From: Pseudomonas fulva
GTDB taxonomy: Bacteria; Pseudomonadota; Gammaproteobacteria; Pseudomonadales; Pseudomonadaceae
Assembly: GCF_023517795.1 (NCBI RefSeq)
Contig: NZ_CP082928.1
Span: 1,674,001 to 1,738,000, forward strand
DNA: 64,000 nt
Direction: 5' to 3'
Shown here: positions 11,317 to 19,424 of the stretch, piece after piece
Layout of the letters: each line of letters starts with the position of its first letter
How positions within the stretch are numbered: the stretch's first letter is position 1
Position numbers and translations under genes: made by a program
The notes under the pieces: generated by a model
Databases searched by the model: none
Told to the model about the DNA's origin: nothing
What the model saw: the letters and a program-made list of their open reading frames with translations, nothing else

Positions 11317-12593
11317 CCATCGCATTTCTGTTCGTCGCCCTGTTCGCGCTGATGTTCATCGGCATTCCGGTGGCGATTTCCCTGGGTCTTTCCGGGGCCA
11401 TGACCATCCTGTTCTTCAGCAACGACTCGGTGCGTTCGCTGGCGATCAAGCTGTTCGAGACCAGCGAGCACTACACGCTGCTGGCCATTCCGTTCTTCCT
11501 GCTCTCTGGCGCGTTCATGACCAGCGGCGGCGTGGCCCGCCGGCTGATCGACTTCGCCAACGCCTGCGTCGGCCACATCAAGGGCGGCCTGGCCATCGCC
11601 GCGATCCTGGCGTGCATGCTGTTCGCCGCGCTGAGCGGCTCGTCGCCGGCCACGGTGGCGGCGGTCGGCTCGATCGTCATCGCTGGCATGGTGCGCTCGG
11701 GCTACAAGAAGGAGTTCGCCGCCGGCATCGTCTGTAACGCCGGGACCCTGGGCATCCTGATTCCGCCGTCGATCGTCATGGTGGTCTACGCCACGGCGAC
11801 CGAGACCTCGGTGGGCAAGCTGTTCATGGCCGGCGTGGTGCCGGGCCTGCTGCTGGGCGTGTTCCTGATGATCACCATCTACATCATCGCCCGGGTCAAG
11901 AACATGCCGTCGCTGCCGCGTGCCTCGCTGGCCGAGATCCTCACCGCCGGGCGCAAGGCCGGCTGGGGCCTGGCGCTGATCGTGATCATCCTCGGCGGCA
12001 TCTACTCGGGCATGTTCACGCCGACCGAAGCGGCCGCAGTGGCAGCGGTGTACGCGGCGTTCGTGGCGATCTTCATCTACAAGGACATGACCGTTCGCGA
12101 GTGCCCGAAGGTGTTCATCGAGGCCGGCAAGCTCAGCGTGGTGCTGATGTTCATCATCGCCAACGCCATGCTGTTCGCCCACGTGCTGACCACCGAGCAG
12201 ATCCCGCAGTCGATCACCGCCTGGGTGGTCGACCAGGGCTTTTCGCCCATCGAGTTCCTGATCGTGGTGAACATCGTGCTGTTGGTCGCCGGCACCTTCA
12301 TGGAGCCGTCGGCGATCATCCTGATCCTGGCGCCGATCCTCTTTCCGATCGCCATGCAACTGGGCATCGACCCGATCCACCTGGGCATCATCATGGTGGT
12401 GAACATGGAGATCGGCCTGATCACGCCGCCGACCGGGCTCAACCTGTTCGTCACCTCGGCGGTCACCGGCATGCCGCTGACCCGCACGGTGCGCGCGGTG
12501 TCGCCATGGCTGCTGGTGATGCTGGCGTTCCTGATCCTGGTGACCTACGTGCCGTTCATTTCCCTGGGCCTGCCGAACTGGCTGGGGATGTAA
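11313..12593 (+). CDS. dctM: TRAP large permease subunit DctM
   Basis: Transport subunit of the Na+-driven TRAP system, 426 residues with about a dozen hydrophobic helices. Family marks include IPFFLLSGAFMTSGG, GCSSPATVAAVG-type AALSGSSPATVAAVGSIVI, GILIPPSIVMVVYA and MEIGLITPPTGLNLFV. I chose the ATG at 11313, which overlaps the dctQ stop, because it gives the family start MTIAFLFVALFALMFIGIPV. An open in-frame stretch back to 11154 is dctQ read in another frame. A classic terminator follows 31 bases after the stop and ends the operon. Confidence 0.95.
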   Translation: MTIAFLFVALFALMFIGIPVAISLGLSGAMTILFFSNDSVRSLAIKLFETSEHYTLLAIPFFLLSGAFMTSGGVARRLIDFANACVGHIKGGLAIAAILACMLFAALSGSSPATVAAVGSIVIAGMVRSGYKKEFAAGIVCNAGTLGILIPPSIVMVVYATATETSVGKLFMAGVVPGLLLGVFLMITIYIIARVKNMPSLPRASLAEILTAGRKAGWGLALIVIILGGIYSGMFTPTEAAAVAAVYAAFVAIFIYKDMTVRECPKVFIEAGKLSVVLMFIIANAMLFAHVLTTEQIPQSITAWVVDQGFSPIEFLIVVNIVLLVAGTFMEPSAIILILAPILFPIAMQLGIDPIHLGIIMVVNMEIGLITPPTGLNLFVTSAVTGMPLTRTVRAVSPWLLVMLAFLILVTYVPFISLGLPNWLGM

Positions 12594-12624
12594 GCGGAAC
12601 TGTCCTGAGGTTCATCCCGTGACC

Positions 12625-12661
12625 CAGAAACCCGGCCCAGTGCCGGGTTTCTGCATTTTTG
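12625..12661 (+). terminator. Intrinsic terminator of dctPQM
   Basis: Perfect 12-base arms (12625-12636 and 12642-12653), a 5-base loop, then CATTTTTG. It lies 31 bases after dctM. The next 220 bases up to fabY show no gene and no convincing promoter; a CATAAT box at 12781 lacks a good -35 partner. Confidence 0.92.
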
Positions 12662-12885
12662 CCCTCGGGCTCACCGCCGATCTGCAGGCGGGTCGTGCCG
12701 CAAGCGTCGATAACGGGTAACCTTGTATCCAGTCGTGACTTGTGGGTCATGGATCGCGTCACCATAGGCACCCGATTAGCCATAATGGCGCCTTTCTGGT
12801 TAAGAAACGCGCGCCTCGCCTCGATCCGCTGACCCGGTATGCGCCCGTTCCGCATGCCGATCTAATTAGTTGAAGGAGTGTCCGC

Positions 12886-14787
12886 GTGAAGTCTCGTTTG
12901 CCTGTGATCGTCGGTTTCGGTGGCTACAATGCCGCCGGCCGCAGCTCCTTCCACCACGGTTTCCGCCGTACGGTGATCGAATCGCTGGACGAACAGGCAC
13001 GTCAGGAAACCCTTACCGGTCTGGCGGTGATGACCAAGCTGGTGCGCGTGGTCGACGGCGCGTATCAGAGCCTGGACGGCGAAGCCCTGTCGCCCGCCGA
13101 CATCGAGCGCCGCTACGGCGCGCAGATTCTCGCCTCGACCCTGGTGCGCCGTATCGAGAAACAGCACCTGGATCCCGATGCTGCCCACTGGCACAAGAGC
13201 ATCGCCGTCGGTGGCGAAGCCGGCAGCGTGACCTTCGTCAGCAACCGCAAGCAGCTGCCCGAGCCGCTGCCGGCCAACTGGTCGGTCGAGGAACTGGATG
13301 GCAACGAGGTGCGCGTCACCCTGCACGACAGCTGTGAGTTCAAGGTCGACAGCTACCGTGCCCTGCCGGTGAAATCCGCCGGCCAGTTGCCCACCGGCTT
13401 CGAGCCCGGCGAGCTGTACAACTCGCGTTTCCACCCACGCGGCCTGCAGATGGCCGTGGTCGGCGTGACCGACGCGCTGCGCGCCACTGGCGTGCCATGG
13501 CAGACCATCGTCGATCACGTCGCCCCCGACGAGATCGCCGTGTTCGCCGGCAGCATCATGAGCCAGCTCGACGAAAACGGCTTCGGCGGCCTGATGCAGT
13601 CGCGCCTCAAGGGCCATCGCGTCAGCTCCAAGCAGCTGGCCCTGGGCCTGAACACCATGCCCGCCGATTTCATCAACGCCTATGTGCTGGGCAGCGTCGG
13701 CACCACCGGCAGCGTCACCGGCGCCTGTGCCACCTTCCTGTACAACCTGCAGAAGGGCATCGAGCAGATCAACGCCGGCAAGGCCCGCGTGGTGATCGTC
13801 GGCAACAGCGAAGCGCCGATCAACGCCGAATGCATCGAGGGCTACGGCGCCATGGGCGCCCTGGCCACCGAAGACGGCCTGCGCCTGATCGAAGGAAAAG
13901 ACGACGTCGACTTCCGCCGCGCCAGCCGCCCGTTCGGCGAGAATTGTGGCTTCACCCTGTCCGAAGCCTGCCAGTTCATCGTGCTGATGGACGACGAGCT
14001 GGCCCTGCAACTGGGTGCCGACATCCACGGCGCCGCCACCGACGTGTTCATCAACGCCGACGGCTTCAAGAAATCCATCTCCGCGCCTGGCCCGGGCAAC
14101 TACCTGACCGTCGCCAAGGCCGTCGCCGCGGCTGCCCAACTGGTCGGCATCGACGCCGTGCGCCAGCGCAGCTTCGTGCATGCCCACGGCTCCAGCACCC
14201 CGGCCAATCGGGTTACCGAATCCGAGCTGCTGGACCGCGTCGCCGCCGCCTTCGCCATCGACAGCTGGCCGGTGGCCGCGGTGAAGGCCTTTGTCGGTCA
14301 CTCCCTGGCCACCGCCAGCGGCGACCAGGTGATCTCCGCGCTGGGCACCTTCAAGTACGGCATCATCCCCGGCATCAAGACCATCGATGCCGTGGCCGAC
14401 GACGTGCACCAGCAGCACCTGAGCATCAGCAACGCCGACCGCCACGACCAGCGCATGGACGTGTGCTTCATCAACTCCAAGGGTTTTGGCGGCAACAATG
14501 CCAGCGCGGTGGTGCTCGCCCCCCACGTGGTCGAGCGCATGCTGCGCAAGCGCCATGGCGAGGCGGCGTTCAGCGCCTACCAGCAGCGCCGCGAACAGAC
14601 CCGCGCCACCGCCCAGGCCTACGACGAGCAGGCGACCAAGGGCCAGCTGGAGATCATCTACAACTTCGGCAACGACCTGATCGACGATACCGAGATCGCC
14701 ATCGACAGCGAGCAGATCAAGGTGCCGGGCTTCGCCCAGCCGCTGGTGTATAAACAGGATAGTCGCTACAGCGACATGCTGGACTGA
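12886..14787 (+). CDS. fabY: beta-ketoacyl-ACP synthase FabY
   Basis: A large condensing enzyme of 633 residues, the size of P. aeruginosa FabY (PA5174), which starts fatty acid synthesis from acetyl-CoA and malonyl-ACP. That function comes from published work on the family. The thiolase-fold centre is intact: Cys281 in SVTGACATFLYNLQKG, His434 in VHAHGSSTPANR and His472 in FVGHSLATASGDQ. It is much longer than FabB or FabF (about 410), with an N-terminal domain of about 200 residues. The GTG at 12886 has GAAGGAG 9 bases upstream. It stands alone, after the dctPQM terminator, and converges on cysQ. Confidence 0.9.
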   Translation: MKSRLPVIVGFGGYNAAGRSSFHHGFRRTVIESLDEQARQETLTGLAVMTKLVRVVDGAYQSLDGEALSPADIERRYGAQILASTLVRRIEKQHLDPDAAHWHKSIAVGGEAGSVTFVSNRKQLPEPLPANWSVEELDGNEVRVTLHDSCEFKVDSYRALPVKSAGQLPTGFEPGELYNSRFHPRGLQMAVVGVTDALRATGVPWQTIVDHVAPDEIAVFAGSIMSQLDENGFGGLMQSRLKGHRVSSKQLALGLNTMPADFINAYVLGSVGTTGSVTGACATFLYNLQKGIEQINAGKARVVIVGNSEAPINAECIEGYGAMGALATEDGLRLIEGKDDVDFRRASRPFGENCGFTLSEACQFIVLMDDELALQLGADIHGAATDVFINADGFKKSISAPGPGNYLTVAKAVAAAAQLVGIDAVRQRSFVHAHGSSTPANRVTESELLDRVAAAFAIDSWPVAAVKAFVGHSLATASGDQVISALGTFKYGIIPGIKTIDAVADDVHQQHLSISNADRHDQRMDVCFINSKGFGGNNASAVVLAPHVVERMLRKRHGEAAFSAYQQRREQTRATAQAYDEQATKGQLEIIYNFGNDLIDDTEIAIDSEQIKVPGFAQPLVYKQDSRYSDMLD

Positions 14788-14955
14788 AAGGCTTTTTAAA
14801 AACTACCTGCGTTGCTATCGCTGCGTTAAAAACAGGCTCGGAATGCTCATGTACAACAGTACAGTCGCTCGCGACCCCGGCCGCTTCCTCGCCTGTTTTT
14901 GTGGGGGCGCCTAGCCCTTGCGCTAGCTGCCTCGGCTACGCTTTTAAATAGCCTT
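14788..14955. repeat. Intergenic inverted repeat element between fabY and cysQ
   Basis: The gap between two converging genes is almost filled by a structured element. Outer arms of 14 bases (14788-14801 and 14942-14955) match at 13 positions; inner arms AAAAACAGGC (14828-14837) and GCCTGTTTTT (14891-14900) match exactly. Blocks such as GCGTTGCTATCGCTGCG and GCGCTAGCTGCCTCGGCTACGC add further partial pairing. From memory, similar blocks recur between genes in Pseudomonas genomes. With T-runs on both strands it may act as a two-way terminator. Confidence 0.7.
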
Positions 14956-14965
14956 TAGCTGCTTA

Positions 14966-15787
14966 TCAACCCAGCGCCTTTGCCTCTTCCACGATCAGTT
15001 CACGCCACTTGGCCTGCGCCGGCAGCGCCAGGAAGAACGGATTGAGCAGCGACTCACGGGCCTCATAACGCAGCGGCTCGCCCTGCAGCGTCAGCACCGC
15101 ACCGCCTGCGCCTTCCAGCACGCCCTGCGCAGCCGCGGTGTCCCACTGCGAGGTGGGCGCCAGGCGCGGGTAGAAGTCGGCGCCGCCCTCGGCCAGTTGG
15201 CAGAATTTCAGCGAGCTGCCGACGCTGACCCGCTCGATATCACCGAAACGGGCCACCAGCGCGGTCAGCAGCTGTTCCTGCAGGGCGCTGCCGTGGCGGC
15301 GGCTGGCGACCACGGTCAGGCCGCTGGCCGGCGTCTCGCGCACGTTGATCGCACGCGGCGGCTCACCCGGCGCGACCCGCCAGGCGCCGAACGCGCGGCC
15401 ACCGTGGTAGATCACGCCCGTGGCGGGAATGCCGACCACACCGAACACCACTTCGCCGCGCTCGATCAACGCCACGTTGACGGTGAACTCCTCGCTGTCG
15501 GCGATAAATTCCTTGGTGCCATCCAGGGGGTCGACCAGCCACCAGCGCGACCAGCCCGCACGCTCGCTCTGGGCGATATCGGCATCTTCCTCGGACAGCA
15601 CGGGAATGCTCGGCTCCAGCGCCAGCAGGCCCTCGGCCAGGATGCGATGCGCGGCCAGATCGGCGGCGGTAACCGGTGAGGCATCGGCCTTCTCGACCAC
15701 CTCCACGCCCTGGCGCCAGAACGGCAGAATGGCTTCGCCGGCCTGCTGCACCAAAGCCAGCACGCCGGGCAATAACGGGTGGCTCAT
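14966..15787 (-). CDS. cysQ: 3'(2'),5'-bisphosphate nucleotidase CysQ
   Basis: Hydrolyses 3'-phosphoadenosine 5'-phosphate (and PAPS), a by-product of sulfate assimilation, to AMP and phosphate; magnesium-dependent and lithium-sensitive in the family. The 273-residue protein has the inositol-monophosphatase fold: LSEEDADIA (metal-binding Glu-Glu), the DPLDGTKEFI motif, and the C-terminal SQWDTAAAQGVLEGAGG with the second metal-binding Asp. The start overlaps the nudE stop (ATGA), so nudE-cysQ form one transcript. Confidence 0.94.
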   Translation of the reverse strand: MSHPLLPGVLALVQQAGEAILPFWRQGVEVVEKADASPVTAADLAAHRILAEGLLALEPSIPVLSEEDADIAQSERAGWSRWWLVDPLDGTKEFIADSEEFTVNVALIERGEVVFGVVGIPATGVIYHGGRAFGAWRVAPGEPPRAINVRETPASGLTVVASRRHGSALQEQLLTALVARFGDIERVSVGSSLKFCQLAEGGADFYPRLAPTSQWDTAAAQGVLEGAGGAVLTLQGEPLRYEARESLLNPFFLALPAQAKWRELIVEEAKALG

Positions 15788-16350
15788 CGGCTCAGTTCCC
15801 CGCGCTGTTCCAGCAGGTCACGCACCAGGTACAGGGCGGCCAGGGCACGGCCCTCGCTGAACTGCGGGTGCTGGATGAGCGCGGACAGCTCGCGCAGGCT
15901 GACCTTGTCGACCCGAAGCGGCTCCGGCTCGTCGCCCGGCAGGGTCTGTGGATAAAGATCACGGGCCAGCACCACCTGGATCTTCTGGCTCATATAGCCG
16001 GGTGACAGGCTCAGCTCGGTCAGGTGCTCCAGCCGCCGGGCGCCGAAGCCGGCCTCCTCCTGCAGCTCGCGATTGGCGGCATCGAGCACGTCTTCGTCCG
16101 GCTCGATCAGGCCCTTGGGCAGCGACAGTTCGTACTCGCCGGTGCCGCCGCAGTATTCCTCGACGAGCAGCACGTGCTCGTCATCGGCCATCGCCACGAT
16201 CATCACCGCGCCATGGCCGGTGCCGCGCCCGACCAGCCGCTCATAGGTGCGCTCGGCGCCGTTGCTGAAGCGCAACTGGATCTCCTCGACGCGGAACAGG
16301 CGGCTGCTGGCGACGATCTCGCGGGCAATGACGGTGGGCTTCTGACGCAT
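15784..16350 (-). CDS. nudE: ADP-compounds hydrolase NudE
   Basis: Nudix hydrolase of 188 residues that cleaves ADP-ribose, Ap3A, NADH and similar ADP-linked compounds in the NudE family. The Nudix box is complete: GLIEPDEDVLDAANRELQEE followed by AGFG. The gene overlaps cysQ by 4 bases, a pairing seen, from memory, in P. aeruginosa (PA5175-PA5176) and in enteric bacteria. It is divergent from yrfG, whose start lies 136 bases away, so both promoters must lie in 16351-16486. Confidence 0.92.
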   Translation of the reverse strand: MRQKPTVIAREIVASSRLFRVEEIQLRFSNGAERTYERLVGRGTGHGAVMIVAMADDEHVLLVEEYCGGTGEYELSLPKGLIEPDEDVLDAANRELQEEAGFGARRLEHLTELSLSPGYMSQKIQVVLARDLYPQTLPGDEPEPLRVDKVSLRELSALIQHPQFSEGRALAALYLVRDLLEQRGELSR

Positions 16351-16486
16351 GGGTGAGTCCTGCTGCTGGGCTGACCGGAACGGTTATCATACCGCGCCTG
16401 CCCCGAATGTCTGCGCCCTCGGCGTAGCATTTGACGACCTGCAGGCACCATTCGCCGCGTTTTCACCTCTAGAGAGTTACCTCGCC

Positions 16487-17146
16487 ATGAACCTGCCCTG
16501 GTCCGACATCGATACCGTATTGCTGGACATGGACGGCACCCTGCTCGACCTGCACTTCGACAATCACTTCTGGCTCGAACACCTGCCGCAGCGCTACGCC
16601 GAGCACCATGGCGTGAGCCGCGCCCTGGCCGATGCCGAGTTGCAGCCGCTGTTCACCGAGCATGCCGGCCAGCTGAACTGGTACTGCACGGACTTCTGGA
16701 GCCGCGAGCTAGAGCTGTCGATCAAGGACCTCAAGCGCGAAGTCGCCGACCTGATCGCCCTGCGCCCGGATGCCGACACTTTTCTCGCCGCCATCCGCCA
16801 GGCCGGCAAACGGGTGGTGATGATCACCAATGCCCACCGCGACTCGCTGTCGCTGAAGCTGGAGCGCATCGAACTGGCGCCCTACTTCGACCGCATGATC
16901 AGCTCCCACGATTACGGCTTTCCCAAGGAAGACCAGCAATTCTGGTCGGCCCTGCAACAGGACCTGGCCTTCGACCCGGCGCGCAGCCTGTTTATCGACG
17001 ACAACATCCCGATCCTGCGCAGCGCCAGGCGCTTTGGCGTCGCGCACCTGCTCGCGGTGTACGAGCCCGATAGCCGCAAGGGTGTGAAGGACACCGAGGA
17101 GTTCGAGGCGGTGGGCGATTACCGGGATTTGTTAGAGGGGTTGTGA
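16487..17146 (+). CDS. yrfG: GMP/IMP nucleotidase YrfG (HAD family)
   Basis: HAD-type phosphatase of 219 residues resembling E. coli YrfG, a purine nucleotidase. Motif I is DTVLLDMDGTLLDLHFDN with the nucleophile Asp, motif II lies in KRVVMITNAHRDS, and motif III-IV in DYGFPKEDQQFW and SLFIDDNIPILRSA. I chose the ATG at 16487 because the family starts there (MNLPWSDIDTVLLDMDGT); the frame is open to 16349 but that part crosses the nudE promoter region. It stands next to nudE-cysQ, as in P. aeruginosa (from memory PA5177). Confidence 0.88.
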   Translation: MNLPWSDIDTVLLDMDGTLLDLHFDNHFWLEHLPQRYAEHHGVSRALADAELQPLFTEHAGQLNWYCTDFWSRELELSIKDLKREVADLIALRPDADTFLAAIRQAGKRVVMITNAHRDSLSLKLERIELAPYFDRMISSHDYGFPKEDQQFWSALQQDLAFDPARSLFIDDNIPILRSARRFGVAHLLAVYEPDSRKGVKDTEEFEAVGDYRDLLEGL

Positions 17147-17176
17147 GTCAGCACATCAGTCGGCTGGAGCAAGAAT

Positions 17177-17282
17177 TGTGGGAGCGGCCATGCCCGCGAA
17201 GCGATCGCGGGCATTCCAATGCTATCGCTGGTTGCCTCTCGATTTCGCGGGCATGGACTGGGCGTCCCCGCCCGCTCCCACA
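17177..17282. repeat. REP-like element after yrfG
   Basis: Eleven-base perfect arms TGTGGGAGCGG (17177-17187) and CCGCTCCCACA (17272-17282) flank GCCATGCCCGCGAAGCGATCGCGGGC and a related inner block. This is the GTGGGAGC-type extragenic palindrome common in Pseudomonas. A second copy of the family lies at 26778-26841. It sits in the 351-base gap before the urea locus; the rest of that gap is AT-rich and carries the promoter elements listed separately. Confidence 0.75.
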
Positions 17283-17379
17283 GGTTCTGCACGCGTCCAA
17301 AAGAACTGCGCCAACTCGGGAGGGCTTCAGCCCAGCGCAACCAAGTTGCCCGCATCCCGCACCAAAACACTTCACCTCA

Positions 17380-17394
17380 GCGCCGACACGGTGC
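17380..17394. promoter_or_regulatory. NtrC-like binding site upstream of the urea locus
   Basis: GCGCC, five bases, GGTGC: one mismatch from the NtrC dyad GCACC-N5-GGTGC. It is centred about 97 bases before the predicted start of the sigma-54 promoter at 17457, a usual enhancer distance. A half site (GCACC) lies at 17359-17363. Confidence 0.6.
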
Positions 17395-17456
17395 AAGAAC
17401 AGCTCAAAAAATGCCTTAACCAAAATAAAATCCATAAAAATCAATAAGATAAAAAC

Positions 17457-17472
17457 TGGCACCGCAATTGCT
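17457..17472 (+). promoter_or_regulatory. Sigma-54 promoter of the urea locus
   Basis: TGGCAC, five bases, TTGCT: an exact -24/-12 match in an AT-rich stretch unlike the rest of the window. Transcription should start near 17484, leaving a leader of 14-29 bases before the allophanate hydrolase. With the NtrC-like site it suggests induction under nitrogen limitation. Confidence 0.88.
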
Positions 17473-17497
17473 CTAGTGATTTCAACTTGGATACAAG

Positions 17498-19318
17498 ATG
17501 GAATCTCAGCGCATGTCCCACGCCTCCTTCGCCTTTACCCTCGCCGACTGGCAACAGGCTTACCGTGACGCCGCGCAGCCTGCCGATTTGCTGCATGGTC
17601 TGCTCGCCGAGCTCGGCACTGCCGACAATGCCTGGATCAGCCTGGCCAGCGCCGCGCAGCTCGACGCCCAACTGAGCCACCTGCAGGCGCTGCTCGACAA
17701 GGCCGAAGGCCAGCAGAGCAGGCTGCCGCTGTACGGCGTGCCCTTCGCCATCAAGGACAATATCGACGCCGCCGGCTGGGCCACCACCGCCGCCTGTCCC
17801 GAGTTCGCCTATACAGCCGAAGCCGACGCCACGGTGGTCGCCCGCCTGCGCGCCGCCGGCGCCATCCTGATCGGCAAGACCAACCTCGATCAGTTCGCCA
17901 CCGGCCTGGTCGGTACCCGCTCGCCCCATGGGGCGGTGGTCAACAGTTTCAACGCCGATTACGTCAGTGGCGGCTCCAGCTCCGGCTCGGCCAGCGTGGT
18001 CGCCCGCGGCCTGGTGCCCTTCTCGCTGGGCACCGACACCGCCGGCTCGGGCCGCGTGCCGGCAGGCTTCAACAATATCGTCGGGCTCAAGCCGACCAAG
18101 GGCTGGCTGCCGAACACCGGCCTGGTGCCGGCGTGCCGCACCGTGGACTGCATCTCCATCTTCGCCCTGACGGTGGGCGATGCCGAAACCGTGGCGGGCA
18201 TCGCTGGTGGCTACGACGCTGCCGACGCCTACTCACGGCAAAACCCCAACAGCGCACCAGTGGGTATGCAGGCAGCACCGATCTTCGCCGTGCCGGACAG
18301 CCTGGAATTCTTTGGCGATACCCAGACCCAGGCCGTTTTCGAGCAGGCGCTGGAGCAGCTGAAAAGCCTGGGCGTGACGCTCAAGACCATCGACTTCAGC
18401 CCGTTCCGCCAACTGGCCGAGCAGCTCTATTACGGCCCCTGGGTCGCCGAGCGCACCGTTGCCGTGGAAGGCGTCGACCCGGCGCATATCGACCCGGTGG
18501 TGCGCGGCATCGTCGAAAGCGGCCACCAGTACAGCGCCTGCGATGCCTACAAGGCCGAGTACCTGCGCGCCGAACTGAGCCGCGCAATCAACGACGCGCT
18601 GGCCGGCTTCGACGCCCTGGTGGTGCCCACCTCGCCGACCATCCGCAGCCGCGCCGAAATGCAGCAGGAGCCGGTGCTGTTCAACAGCCAGTTCGGCACC
18701 TACACCAACTTCACCAACCTCGCCGACCTGTCCGCCCTGGCGGTGCCCGCCGGTTTGCGCGATGACGGTCTGCCCGCCGGCATCACCCTGCTCGCCCCGG
18801 CCTGGCACGACCGCGCCCTGGCGGCCTTCGGCAAGCGCTGGCAGGCCAGCCTGGAGCTGCCGCTGGGTGCCACCGGCCGCGCGCTGCCAACCCAAACGCC
18901 AGCCGCCGCGGTGCCGGCCGGCAGCGTGCGGGTCGCGGTGGTCGGTGCGCACCTGACCGGCATGCCGCTGAATTTCCAGCTGACCACCCGCGACGCGGTG
19001 CTGGTCGAGCAGACCCTGACCTCGCCGCACTACCGCCTCTACGCCCTGGCCGGCACCGTGCCGCCGAAACCGGGCCTGGCGCGCAGCGCCGACGGCACCT
19101 CGATCATCGTCGAGCTGTGGGACATCCCCCTGGCACGCTTTGGCGAGTTCGTCGCCGAGATTCCCGCACCGCTGGGCATCGGCAACCTGACCCTGGCCGA
19201 CGGGCGCAGCGTGAAGGGCTTTATCTGCGAACCCTGGGCGCTCGGTGATGCCCGCGACATCACCAGCTTCGGCGGTTGGCGCGCCTTTATCGCCAGCCAG
19301 CAAGCCGCCAAGAACTGA
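17498..19318 (+). CDS. atzF: allophanate hydrolase
   Basis: Second half of urease-independent urea breakdown: splits allophanate into ammonia and CO2 in the cytoplasm. The 606-residue protein has an amidase-signature domain (about 1-440) with the triad Lys86 (FAIKDNID), Ser160 (SGGSSSGSA) and nucleophile Ser184 (TDTAGSGRVPAG), and the C-terminal domain (about 480-600) typical of allophanate hydrolases. The start is ATG 17498 or ATG 17513; the second has GGAA 9 bases upstream and leaves more leader after the predicted transcription start. The carboxylase gene follows after 106 bases that hold an inverted repeat. Confidence 0.93.
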   Translation: MESQRMSHASFAFTLADWQQAYRDAAQPADLLHGLLAELGTADNAWISLASAAQLDAQLSHLQALLDKAEGQQSRLPLYGVPFAIKDNIDAAGWATTAACPEFAYTAEADATVVARLRAAGAILIGKTNLDQFATGLVGTRSPHGAVVNSFNADYVSGGSSSGSASVVARGLVPFSLGTDTAGSGRVPAGFNNIVGLKPTKGWLPNTGLVPACRTVDCISIFALTVGDAETVAGIAGGYDAADAYSRQNPNSAPVGMQAAPIFAVPDSLEFFGDTQTQAVFEQALEQLKSLGVTLKTIDFSPFRQLAEQLYYGPWVAERTVAVEGVDPAHIDPVVRGIVESGHQYSACDAYKAEYLRAELSRAINDALAGFDALVVPTSPTIRSRAEMQQEPVLFNSQFGTYTNFTNLADLSALAVPAGLRDDGLPAGITLLAPAWHDRALAAFGKRWQASLELPLGATGRALPTQTPAAAVPAGSVRVAVVGAHLTGMPLNFQLTTRDAVLVEQTLTSPHYRLYALAGTVPPKPGLARSADGTSIIVELWDIPLARFGEFVAEIPAPLGIGNLTLADGRSVKGFICEPWALGDARDITSFGGWRAFIASQQAAKN

Positions 19319-19323
19319 AAAAC

Positions 19324-19410
19324 CGTAGGGTGGATTGGCGCGCATCCTAGACGCCTTTCCCTCACCCATGAAACCGCATGGTGGATCGATAAAGCGTGAT
19401 CCACCCTACG
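19324..19410. repeat. Nested inverted repeat between atzF and urea carboxylase
   Basis: Outer 12-base perfect arms CGTAGGGTGGAT (19324-19335) and ATCCACCCTACG (19399-19410); nested 8-base perfect arms GGTGGATC (19380-19387) and GATCCACC (19398-19405). It fills the gap between the two urea-degrading genes, ending 14 bases before the carboxylase start. GTAGGGTGGAT-type repeats recur in many bacterial genomes. Confidence 0.75.
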
Positions 19411-19424
19411 AAGAGGGATCGAAC

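Noticed and set aside
12556..12855. A 99-residue minus-strand frame in the dctM-fabY gap
   Set aside because: It overlaps the dctM end and its terminator, lacks a ribosome site and resembles no known protein.
12662..12885. Promoter of fabY at the CATAAT box (12781)
   Set aside because: No acceptable -35 box at the right distance; too weak to annotate.
17283..17497. Guanidine riboswitch before the urea locus
   Set aside because: The stretch is AT-rich and holds promoter elements; I saw no ykkC-type conserved core, and the predicted leader is too short.
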